Origin: Leuconostoc miyukkimchii
Lineage (GTDB): Bacteria > Bacillota > Bacilli > Lactobacillales > Lactobacillaceae
Reading direction: 5' to 3'
DNA: 64,000 nucleotides
Assembly (NCBI RefSeq): GCF_019656055.1
Contig: NZ_BPKY01000005.1
Span: 62,001-126,000 of the forward strand
The notes under the pieces were generated by a model, which searched no databases, was not told where the DNA came from, and saw only the letters and a program-made list of their open reading frames with translations. Of the stretch, positions 42,569 through 49,039 are shown in pieces (the stretch's first letter is position 1; the number at the start of each line of letters is the position of its first letter). The translations under genes were made by a program, and so were the position numbers.

Positions 42569-42712
42569 TTACTTTGTAACAGGTAATTCTTCTGACTTAC
42601 CTTTTGCCCATTGTTGCAACTTTGCGATAGCAGTTTGACGTTGCTTCTTGGCTGAGTTATGTCCGACCTTACGAGCACGGGCGAATGAATTAAGCGGCTT
42701 CTTTAATGCCAT
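42569..42712 (-). CDS. 47-aa highly basic protein of unknown function
   Basis: A complete small gene with sequence MALKKPLNSFARARKVGHNS then AKKQRQTAIAKLQQWAKGKS and a short tail. It has a consensus-like promoter (42754-42782), AAAGGAG 8 bases before the ATG, and a strong terminator. About a third of the residues are Lys or Arg, with few acidic residues, no Cys and no hydrophobic segment. The middle should form an amphipathic basic helix. It uses codons such as CGT and AAG that fit high expression. It looks like an RNA- or ribosome-associated protein, which is inference; I do not recognise a family. Confidence 0.8.
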   Translation of the reverse strand: MALKKPLNSFARARKVGHNSAKKQRQTAIAKLQQWAKGKSEELPVTK

Positions 42713-42753
42713 GATGGGTACTCCTTTTTCAAATGTTTTACATACAAGATATT

Positions 42754-42782
42754 ATTATACGGTATAAAACCTTAAAAATCAA
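42754..42782 (-). promoter_or_regulatory. Promoter of the 47-aa protein gene
   Basis: On the minus strand TTGATT (42777-42782) and TATAAT (42754-42759) are separated by 17 bases. Confidence 0.7.
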
Positions 42783-42826
42783 TACTTTTAAAAAATAAGT
42801 GTTACTAAAATGCCGATGAATTAGGG

Positions 42827-42832
42827 TACAAT
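42827..42832 (+). promoter_or_regulatory. -10 element giving a leaderless mutY mRNA
   Basis: TACAAT ends 6 bases before the mutY ATG at 42839, so transcription should start on or next to the start codon. No ribosome site precedes the ATG, in agreement. Confidence 0.5.
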
Positions 42833-42838
42833 AGATAT

Positions 42839-43870
42839 ATGGAATTATGGTCTAAACAAACAATTGAAGATTTTCGCCGGACATTACTTGATTGGTATGA
42901 TAAAGAAGGACGAGCTAACTTACCTTGGCGTTTGAATCACGACCCTTATCGTGTATTAGTATCTGAAATCATGCTACAACAGACGCAGGTTGATACTGTC
43001 TTACCTTATTATGAACGCTTCATGCTTGAGTTACCAACAGTACAAGATTTGGCTAGCGCACCAGAGACACAAGTTCTGAAGCTCTGGGAAGGATTAGGTT
43101 ACTATTCCAGAGCGCGCAACTTACAAAAAGCTGCCCAATTTGTGGTCGATGAATTACATGGTTATTGGCCAGAGAGTGCCGATGATTTACAGGAATTACC
43201 AGGTGTAGGACCATATACATCAGCTGCAATTGCCTCAATTAGTTTTGGCGAGGTTGTGCCTGCTGTTGACGGCAATGCTTACCGTGTTTTTAGTCGATTA
43301 CTTAAAATTGAAGCAGACGTCGCTAATACTAAGTCACGTAAGATTTTTTATGATGCTATTTCACCTATTGTAGATACTCAGCGACCAGGTGATTTTAATC
43401 AAGCGATTATGGATTTGGGATCAAGTTATATGACTGCTAAAAATCCAGACACGTTAAATTCACCAGTTCGTGAATTTAATGCGGCATTTCGTGACGGTGT
43501 TGAAGCCAATTATCCAGTTAAAACTAAAAAACAAAAACCAGTAAAACAACAGTATGTCGCAGTAATTTCTGAAAAACAAGGGAAGCTATTGTTTGAAAGA
43601 AGACCAGATACTGGGTTACTTGCCAGTTTTTGGACATTTCCATTGATTGAGATTGATAGTATTGAGAACATTGAGGGACAACAGCTTAATATTAAACCAA
43701 TCGTTCATGTGTTTACTCACAGACGTTGGGAAATATGGTTAGTCAAACGCGATGTTGAGCCAGTATCAAATCAAAAATATTTAGCATCAAATGAATGGCA
43801 AGATTTGTCGTTGCCAACCGTACAACACAAGCTACTTAAAGCTTTGGAGGATTACAATCATGTTCCCTAA
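42839..43870 (+). CDS. mutY: A/G-specific adenine glycosylase, form without iron-sulfur cysteines
   Basis: Removes adenine opposite 8-oxoguanine. The 343-aa protein has LPWR near residue 23, catalytic Glu in SEIMLQQTQVD near 43, the helix-hairpin-helix LPGVGPYTSAAIAS near 121 and catalytic Asp in VPAVDGNAYRV near 142. A C-terminal Nudix-like 8-oxoG recognition domain covers ~235-340. The usual four-cysteine 4Fe-4S loop is replaced by a segment without cysteine (MTAKNPDTLNSPVREFN, near 200). Cluster-free MutY proteins are known in some lactic acid bacteria. The start is probably leaderless, and the end overlaps the next gene by 11 bases. Confidence 0.93.
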   Translation: MELWSKQTIEDFRRTLLDWYDKEGRANLPWRLNHDPYRVLVSEIMLQQTQVDTVLPYYERFMLELPTVQDLASAPETQVLKLWEGLGYYSRARNLQKAAQFVVDELHGYWPESADDLQELPGVGPYTSAAIASISFGEVVPAVDGNAYRVFSRLLKIEADVANTKSRKIFYDAISPIVDTQRPGDFNQAIMDLGSSYMTAKNPDTLNSPVREFNAAFRDGVEANYPVKTKKQKPVKQQYVAVISEKQGKLLFERRPDTGLLASFWTFPLIEIDSIENIEGQQLNIKPIVHVFTHRRWEIWLVKRDVEPVSNQKYLASNEWQDLSLPTVQHKLLKALEDYNHVP

Positions 43871-44975
43871 TGTCAAATTGAAAAAGTTGTTTTATTGGAC
43901 AATCGAGCTTTTAGCTGCGTCATTGTTGATTTTAATTGTATCAGGATTTGATTTTATCATGCGTCCAATTTCGGTTTTTATCTCAACTGTTTTTGTACCC
44001 TTGCTAGTTGCTGGTTTTTTATACTATGTATTAAAGCCTATTTTGAAATTAGTGCAAAAAATAAAAATTTTTGGCAAACCAATACCGCATAAATTAGCTG
44101 TGATAATTACATTTTTTTTATTTATAGCTGTAATAGCTGGTGCACTAATTGGTCTTTTACCAACCTTGATACGTGAAATAACTAATCTGATTACCGCTAT
44201 GCCGGGATTCGCACAAGACATGCAACGCTTTACGACAAAGACAATTAGTAGTAAATGGTTTGAAAATTTGAATCTGTCTGTCGACGCCAATCAAATTAGA
44301 AACGCTGTTGGTAAATATGCTGCATCATTTTTGACAGTGACGGCAGGAACTTTAGGATCAATCGTTTCAACAGTTACCTCTGTAACAATTAATTTGGTTA
44401 CTATTCCAGTTGTTCTATTTTACATGTTAAGTGATGGGGATCGTTTAGTACCTGCAATTAAGAAGGCGTTTCCAGATCGTCATGCACAGAAAATTTCTGA
44501 ATTAACAACAAAAATGGACAGTACGATAGAAAAATATATTTCAGGTCAAGCCATTGAAATGTTATTTGTTGGCGTGACGATGGCAATTGGTTATATGTTG
44601 ATTGGTCAGCCATACGCATGGTTACTTGCTGTGGTTGCTGGAATAACCAATATTGTGCCATATATTGGTCCGTGGATTGGTGTTATACCTGCCTTAATTG
44701 TTGCCAGTACGCAATCATGGAAGCAAATGCTATTGGTGTTTATTGTGATGACGGTAGTACAACAGTTGGATGGTAATTTTATTTATCCTAATGTTATTGG
44801 CAAATCATTAGCGATACACCCACTGACCATTATGATTTTATTAATGGTTGCAGGGAACTTGTGGGGAATTGTTGGTATGATTGTTATTGTACCGGTATAT
44901 GCAGTTCTGAGAGTTGTTATCGCGTTTATATTTGAATTAATTTCACTTACAAAAAGTAAAGATCTGTTACAATAA
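43860..44975 (+). CDS. AI-2E family membrane protein
   Basis: A 371-aa polytopic protein of the TqsA/PerM/YtvI family. Hydrophobic helices lie near residues 13-60, 72-95, 150-190 and 215-360. Family features are PLLVAGFLYYVLKPI near 45 and VAGITNIVPYIGPWIGVIP near 262, the most conserved stretch. Members are linked to autoinducer-2 export or to Na+/H+ antiport, so the substrate here is open. GGAGG lies 8 bases before ATG 43860 inside mutY, giving translational coupling; earlier in-frame starts are unnecessary. Confidence 0.88.
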   Translation: MFPNVKLKKLFYWTIELLAASLLILIVSGFDFIMRPISVFISTVFVPLLVAGFLYYVLKPILKLVQKIKIFGKPIPHKLAVIITFFLFIAVIAGALIGLLPTLIREITNLITAMPGFAQDMQRFTTKTISSKWFENLNLSVDANQIRNAVGKYAASFLTVTAGTLGSIVSTVTSVTINLVTIPVVLFYMLSDGDRLVPAIKKAFPDRHAQKISELTTKMDSTIEKYISGQAIEMLFVGVTMAIGYMLIGQPYAWLLAVVAGITNIVPYIGPWIGVIPALIVASTQSWKQMLLVFIVMTVVQQLDGNFIYPNVIGKSLAIHPLTIMILLMVAGNLWGIVGMIVIVPVYAVLRVVIAFIFELISLTKSKDLLQ

Positions 44976-44999
44976 GAATGTAAAGGTAGGCGAACATTC

Positions 45000-45392
45000 A
45001 TGATGACATTTGATTTTGACAAAAATATTCCAATTCTTCAAGCGGCTAAAGGAAAAGAAATTCCTTGGGTAGGCGGATCGTATCCTTCTTATCCAGTTGA
45101 TATTTTAAAATTGACTCAAAGCTATTTTAAATCGGATGAGTACGATCGTAATTTTGATCGTACTTTGAGACAACATGATTTTCGCGAAGGGATACCAGAG
45201 CAACAGGTAGCAGAAATTGCGAGTCATTCGGATGATTATTCTCTCGTACGTGCCGTTATGTCAGCCATTATTCGCGGTGAAAAATATACGCCAGGTATGT
45301 GGCAAACGTTGCTGTACAACGGTATTATGTTTGACTTATTGACACGAGAGCATCAACTTAAAGAAAATTTGCAAATAAGTGTTGACGTATGA
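45000..45392 (+). CDS. Uncharacterised 130-aa cytoplasmic protein
   Basis: I do not recognise a named family. The protein is soluble and slightly acidic, with no signal peptide. The first half is marked by IPWVGGSYPSYPVDILKLTQ and an Asp/Arg-rich stretch (DEYDRNFDRTLRQHDF); the second half is a likely helical bundle with YTPGMWQTLLYNGIMFDLL. AAAGGTAGG lies 9 bases before ATG 45000, and a second ATG follows directly. It is 24 bases after the AI-2E gene, so cotranscription with mutY is likely. The tRNA promoter overlaps its last codons. Confidence 0.75.
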   Translation: MMTFDFDKNIPILQAAKGKEIPWVGGSYPSYPVDILKLTQSYFKSDEYDRNFDRTLRQHDFREGIPEQQVAEIASHSDDYSLVRAVMSAIIRGEKYTPGMWQTLLYNGIMFDLLTREHQLKENLQISVDV

Positions 45393-45411
45393 GCATTTTT
45401 AAAGTAAACTG
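45383..45411 (+). promoter_or_regulatory. Promoter of the tRNA pair
   Basis: TTGACG (45383-45388) and TAAACT (45406-45411) are separated by 17 bases; the start point is about 20 bases before tRNA-Leu. Confidence 0.65.
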
Positions 45412-45436
45412 ATATAGTTGTGTAAACGATAAAGAT

Positions 45437-45518
45437 GCGGGTGTGGCGGAACTGGCAGACGCGCTGGATTTAGGTTCCAGTGCCGCAAGGCGTGCAGGTT
45501 CGATTCCTGTCACCCGTA
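45437..45518 (+). tRNA. tRNA-Leu (anticodon UAG)
   Basis: An 82-nt tRNA with a long variable arm as expected for leucine. The acceptor stem is GCGGGTG with CACCCGT. The anticodon stem CTGGA/TCCAG encloses the loop TTTAGGT, giving anticodon UAG that reads CUN codons. The T loop TTCGATT is normal, and the discriminator base is A. The CCA end is not encoded. Confidence 0.95.
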
Positions 45519-45581
45519 TAAGAGGATTTATATTCTCTGGGGTATCTGGTATGATTTAGGCATACTTGAGTACTTGGAGTT

Positions 45582-45654
45582 GCCGACTTAGCTCAGTTGG
45601 TAGAGCATCTCACTAGTAATGAGGGGGTCAACGGTTCGATTCCGCTAGTCGGCA
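45582..45654 (+). tRNA. tRNA-Thr (anticodon AGU, unusual A34)
   Basis: A 73-nt tRNA with acceptor stem GCCGACT/AGTCGGC, D stem GCTC/GAGC and anticodon stem TCTCA/TGAGG around the loop CTAGTAA. This puts A at position 34, G at 35 and U at 36: anticodon AGU. Threonine tRNAs in bacteria normally start with G, U or C. The T stem has an A-C mismatch (pair 50-64). CCA is not encoded. It shares a transcript with tRNA-Leu. Confidence 0.9.
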
Positions 45655-45660
45655 CTATCA

Positions 45661-45697
45661 AAAAAAGCAGTGATTTTAATAATCACTGCTTTTTTGT
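45661..45697 (+). terminator. Terminator of the tRNA operon
   Basis: AGCAGTGATT (45666-45675) pairs perfectly with AATCACTGCT (45681-45690), with A:T extension and a T run. Confidence 0.9.
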
Positions 45698-45717
45698 TAT
45701 GCAAAATTAACTGGCTT

Positions 45718-45783
45718 CTACTAGTATGCTTTACAAATTAGATGAGTCGTATTATACTACTAGTATGTTAACCATACTAGTAG
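45718..45783 (+). promoter_or_regulatory. padR promoter with three copies of an 11-bp operator half-site
   Basis: The promoter is TTTACA (45730-45735), 17 bases, TATACT (45753-45758). CTACTAGTATG occurs at 45718-45728 just before the -35 and at 45757-45767 on the -10. Its exact reverse complement lies at 45773-45783, forming a perfect dyad with a 5-nt centre. Occupation would block RNA polymerase, so autorepression by the PadR protein encoded next is very likely. Confidence 0.8.
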
Positions 45784-45795
45784 AAGAGGAGAAGC

Positions 45796-46134
45796 ATGAA
45801 ATCTAATAATTCAAGTCAAATGCTGAAAGGTATTCTGCAGGGGATGATGTTGACTATTTTATCTAAAAAACCAGATTACGGTTATGGTATTAGTAAACAA
45901 ATTAATCAGTATGGTTTAAAAGATGTACCAAAAGGGACAATTTATCCGCTATTAACTACGATGGAAAAACGTGGCTTAATTAGAGGACACATGCAGCCGT
46001 CAGATGATGGACCGGATCGTAAGTATTATTTTGTGACGACAGAAGGCGATCAGGTTAAAAGTGCGTTTATTGAGGAATGGCATTTTTTGGAAAAAGCTGT
46101 GAATACGTTAATTGATGAGGGGGAAACAGAATGA
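45796..46134 (+). CDS. PadR family transcriptional regulator
   Basis: A 112-aa winged-helix repressor of the short PadR/LmrR class. Residues 8-90 hold the fold: MLKGILQGMMLTILSKKPDYGYGISKQI, then the recognition part VPKGTIYPLLTTMEKRGLIRG and the wing around DGPDRKYYFVTTEG; a C-terminal helix gives the dimer. Members sense toxic compounds or cell-envelope stress. GAGGAGAAGC precedes the ATG. Its stop overlaps the start of the membrane protein gene, so the two form a regulator/membrane-protein pair. The triple operator upstream indicates autoregulation. Confidence 0.9.
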   Translation: MKSNNSSQMLKGILQGMMLTILSKKPDYGYGISKQINQYGLKDVPKGTIYPLLTTMEKRGLIRGHMQPSDDGPDRKYYFVTTEGDQVKSAFIEEWHFLEKAVNTLIDEGETE

Positions 46135-46973
46135 AGACACATGAAATGATTGCAGAGAACAACCGCTTGAGGGAACTACTGACTATCGAGAATAAAGTGT
46201 ATTATGAAAATTTATTACTTTATGTCAGATTAGAAGGTATGATGCGTGATGAAGGGAAAATTGAATCTTTTTTACTTGAAGTATTGCAAGATATGTTAGC
46301 TGCACAAAAGGATGGATTATCAGCAAAAGCTTATTTTGGCAAAACGCCTAAAGCTATTGCAGATGACTATCTTTCGGTATTACCACGAAGTATCTGGGAA
46401 GGTGTCAAGTTAGTGATGATTGTCTTAGTATCTTATCTAGGGAGTAGCTTATTTCCCACTTTAACAACTACTGGGCGGTCGATTGACGTTGGTTCTTTGA
46501 TGGTTGCTGGTGTCTACTTATTTGTCGTGGTTATGATTTTGTTTAAGTATATGGCAACAACGATATATCAGCTGTCCGTCCGAAGAATAAACAAGTGGTT
46601 TCGATACATGATATTTGCAGGAATTGGAATCGGCGTTTTTTTGCCACTTTATAGCATCAGTCAATGGATCAAAACACCGTTGCAAATTAATTTAGATGGT
46701 ATTTTAGGCATTGTTGTGATTGTTGTTGCGTGGTTGATAGGATTATATTTTTATTTAAAAATTTCAGATAAACAAATGTGGACACCATTTGTTTTTGCAG
46801 CATTTATGTTAGGTATGATGGGGATAGCTGCTAGACTACCTAGCTTATCAGGACTAATTAATCTTAAATTTGGACGTTATATCTACGCTGGTTTGATGAT
46901 ACTGGTCATGGTAATTTTCTATCTCATGAGTTATTTTGCCTCTAAAAAAATAAAAAAAGAAGAAAACAACTAA
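46131..46973 (+). CDS. Membrane protein cotranscribed with padR (DUF1129-like)
   Basis: A 280-aa protein with a cytoplasmic N-terminal domain (~residues 1-85: helical, charged, with LQDMLAAQKDGLSAKAYFGKTPKAIADDYL) followed by six or seven membrane helices from ~90 to 270 and a Lys-rich tail. The N-terminal pattern resembles DUF1129/DUF1048-type proteins that often follow PadR genes, but the family assignment is uncertain. The ATG overlaps the padR stop (ATGA-type), and GAGGGGG lies 7-8 bases upstream. A role in envelope stress or resistance is inference. Confidence 0.75.
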   Translation: MKTHEMIAENNRLRELLTIENKVYYENLLLYVRLEGMMRDEGKIESFLLEVLQDMLAAQKDGLSAKAYFGKTPKAIADDYLSVLPRSIWEGVKLVMIVLVSYLGSSLFPTLTTTGRSIDVGSLMVAGVYLFVVVMILFKYMATTIYQLSVRRINKWFRYMIFAGIGIGVFLPLYSISQWIKTPLQINLDGILGIVVIVVAWLIGLYFYLKISDKQMWTPFVFAAFMLGMMGIAARLPSLSGLINLKFGRYIYAGLMILVMVIFYLMSYFASKKIKKEENN

Positions 46974-47011
46974 AAAAGCAAACCAGCACTGGTTTGCTTT
47001 TTTTAGTTGTT
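46966..47011. terminator. Bidirectional terminator overlapping two stop codons
   Basis: A stem of about 20 pairs with one bulge, centred at 46987, with A and T tracts inside the arms. It covers the ends of the membrane protein gene and of rlmD. Confidence 0.88.
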
Positions 47012-48487
47012 ACGCCTTGTTAACTTGACAACACCTTCCCAACGGGCTGTTTGTGGGAACATGTCAATACTTTGAATGTAGTCAACTTTGTACGCTTTGG
47101 TGAGATCAACCAAGTCACGTGCTAAAGTAGAAGCATTACATGAAATGTAAACAAATTTTTCAGGTTTTGTGCGGAGAATTTCACGACGCAAAGCCGTATC
47201 TAGTCCAGTACGTGGTGGATCAACAACCAATGCATCAGCTAACCAACCCTCAGACTGCCATTTTGGAAAGAGTTCTTCTGCAGTGCCTACTTCGTAATGG
47301 GCATTCGTAATGTGATTAATTTTTGCATTAATATTGGCATCATCAACGGCTTCTGGAATAATTTCCATACCCCGAACTTCGCCAACTTTGTCAGCTAAAC
47401 TCAGACCAATAGTACCAACACCTGCATATGCATCTACAAGCTTGTCAGCATGTGTCAAATCAAGCGCAGTTAGGGCTTCTTCGTAAACTACTGACATTTG
47501 GGTGTGGTTTAATTGCATAAAGGCGCGTGGCGATAACTGGAAAGTCTTACCCATAACGGTCTCTTCGATATAATCCTTACCCCATAATTTGATTGTTTCC
47601 TCACCCCAAACCAAGCTAACGCGACCTGGATTGAAATTTTGAAAAATGCCAGTGACTTCAGGCAAAGCGCTATTAATCGCTTCAATTAATGCTTTATCAC
47701 CAGGAAAACCATCAGTATTGGTGACAAATGTTAATTGTACTTCATCTGTTGTGTGAGAGACACGGGCAACGATTGTTTTGACTGTACCACGGTTTTTATC
47801 TTCGTTATAGATTGAAACAGACAATTTATCGAGTAATTCACGTACGGTACGTAGGACTTTCATGGTTGCAGGACTTTGAGTGTGTACGACAGGCAAATCA
47901 ACGAGGTCGTGGCTGCTGCGTTTGTACATACCAACACTAAGCTGATCACCAATTTTACGAACTGGAAATTGTGCTTTGTTACGGTATTCATAAGGATTAT
48001 CCATGCCAATTGTGTCGCGCAAATCATAATCAGACCAACCTCTTGGTTGGAATTTTTCAAGTGATTGTACGAGCACATCTTTTTTAAAAGCTAATTGTGC
48101 ATCATAGTTCATATGTTCTAGTTCGAAACCACCGACTTCATCAGCGTACTCATCAAGTGGTTTCACACGATTAGGTGATTTTTCACGAATTTTAAGTACC
48201 TTGGCTGCAATGTATTTTGGTTGAACATCGGTCACTTTAACAACAGCAACTTCATCAGGTAATGCGCCAGGAACGAAAACAATTTTACGTTTGAAATAAC
48301 CAATACCTTCGCCATTGATACCTAACCGTTTAATCGTGAGTGGGAAATTTTGTCCAATACGAACGTCCACACCGTTTTTATCATTACTTTGGCTACGTAT
48401 ATTAGGTTTATGTGTCCCACCTTTACTGTTATGATAAGGTTTTTTTTGAGCCCCTTTTTGATAGGGGCGATTATTGTTTTGTGTCAT
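47003..48487 (-). CDS. rlmD: 23S rRNA (uracil-5-)-methyltransferase RlmD/RlmCD type
   Basis: Forms 5-methyluridine in 23S rRNA. The 494-aa protein has a Lys/Gln/Asn-rich N-terminal tail (1-40), a TRAM RNA-binding domain (~42-105, QNFPLTIKRLGINGEGIGYF), a central domain and the SAM-methyltransferase domain. Motifs are VDAYAGVGTIGL near 345, VVDPPRTGLD near 425 and the catalytic Cys in ISCNASTLARDL near 450. The Cys set for the iron-sulfur cluster of E. coli RlmD is absent. In Gram-positives one such enzyme may modify both U747 and U1939, so the exact site is open. Confidence 0.9.
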   Translation of the reverse strand: MTQNNNRPYQKGAQKKPYHNSKGGTHKPNIRSQSNDKNGVDVRIGQNFPLTIKRLGINGEGIGYFKRKIVFVPGALPDEVAVVKVTDVQPKYIAAKVLKIREKSPNRVKPLDEYADEVGGFELEHMNYDAQLAFKKDVLVQSLEKFQPRGWSDYDLRDTIGMDNPYEYRNKAQFPVRKIGDQLSVGMYKRSSHDLVDLPVVHTQSPATMKVLRTVRELLDKLSVSIYNEDKNRGTVKTIVARVSHTTDEVQLTFVTNTDGFPGDKALIEAINSALPEVTGIFQNFNPGRVSLVWGEETIKLWGKDYIEETVMGKTFQLSPRAFMQLNHTQMSVVYEEALTALDLTHADKLVDAYAGVGTIGLSLADKVGEVRGMEIIPEAVDDANINAKINHITNAHYEVGTAEELFPKWQSEGWLADALVVDPPRTGLDTALRREILRTKPEKFVYISCNASTLARDLVDLTKAYKVDYIQSIDMFPQTARWEGVVKLTRRNN

Positions 48488-48617
48488 GATTAACTTTCTG
48501 CATTGTCATGCTTTAGGATAAATTGTTATTCATCTATCATAACATGCCAATACACTGATAATAAAAGCATATTATTTTTATGCGCGTTTATATTAAAAAA
48601 GCTGATAGTTTTAATTT

Positions 48618-48654
48618 ATAACACACTTGTGGTATTTTACAAATGTGTTATAAT
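48618..48654 (+). promoter_or_regulatory. Promoter covered by a long dyad, upstream of the HTH/clpL genes
   Basis: TTGTGG (48627-48632) and TATAAT (48649-48654) are separated by 16 bases. A dyad with 13-bp arms (48618-48630 and 48639-48651) and one mismatch covers both elements. ATAACACA and TGTGTTAT are its outer 8 bp. This is a strong candidate operator for the HTH protein encoded downstream. Confidence 0.65.
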
Positions 48655-48680
48655 TATAAGTGTAAAGGAGATGTGGAAAA

Positions 48681-48767
48681 ATGATTAGAAGCAAGGACTT
48701 TATTAACCGCAATCACGATCGTGTGCGTGGACAAACTTTAAGCTGGAGAGATGATGATGAGATTTAA
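48681..48767 (+). CDS. 28-aa small protein overlapping an HTH gene
   Basis: AAAGGAG lies 10 bases before ATG 48681, which opens a 28-codon frame (MIRSKDFINRNHDRVRGQTL then SWRDDDEI). The frame is the first after the dyad-covered promoter. It overlaps the start of the HTH gene by 11 bases (48757-48767) in another frame, which suggests translational coupling. The peptide is hydrophilic, basic in the first two thirds and acidic at the end. It could be a leader peptide or a small partner of the HTH protein. I do not recognise it. Confidence 0.55.
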   Translation: MIRSKDFINRNHDRVRGQTLSWRDDDEI

Positions 48768-48984
48768 TATTAAAGCGTATCTGGATGATAATTCGCTAAC
48801 TATTTACCGCGTAGCGAAGGAGTCTGGTTATGGCTATACAACAATTCATAAATCGTTTAATAAAACACAATCAGATGCAACTAGCTTAAACATGAGAGAT
48901 CTGGATGCTTTAGCTAAAACGCAACATCAAGAAATGTGGGAAGTACTCCGAGAACTCGAGAAACTTTATTTTGATGAACAGTAA
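48757..48984 (+). CDS. Small helix-turn-helix DNA-binding protein
   Basis: A 75-aa protein with a Cro/XRE-like helix-turn-helix: LDDNSLTIYRVAKESGYGYTTIHKSFN (shown in two parts: SLTIYRVAKESGYG and TTIHKSFN) at residues ~8-35. A C-terminal helix rich in Glu and Leu ends it. ATG 48757 is preferred because GGAGAG lies 7 bases upstream; ATG codons at 48751 and 48754 are alternatives. It lies between a 28-aa frame and clpL, 55 bases before clpL with no terminator between, only a small hairpin (48989-49007). It is a good candidate for an autorepressor that also controls clpL. Confidence 0.75.
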   Translation: MRFNIKAYLDDNSLTIYRVAKESGYGYTTIHKSFNKTQSDATSLNMRDLDALAKTQHQEMWEVLRELEKLYFDEQ

Positions 48985-49039
48985 TATCGTGCTTGAGATG
49001 TAAGCACAGGCACGTAGATAAAAAAGGGGATTTTAGACT

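Noticed and set aside
48503-48688. A 61-codon open frame on the plus strand between rlmD and the HTH gene
   Set aside because: It has no ribosome site, unusual composition, overlaps the dyad-covered promoter, and ends over the 28-aa frame that has proper signals.
48985-49039. CtsR heptad repeat or CIRCE element at clpL
   Set aside because: Neither GGTCAAA repeats nor TTAGCACTC-n9-GAGTGCTAA occur; the only structure is a 6-bp hairpin.
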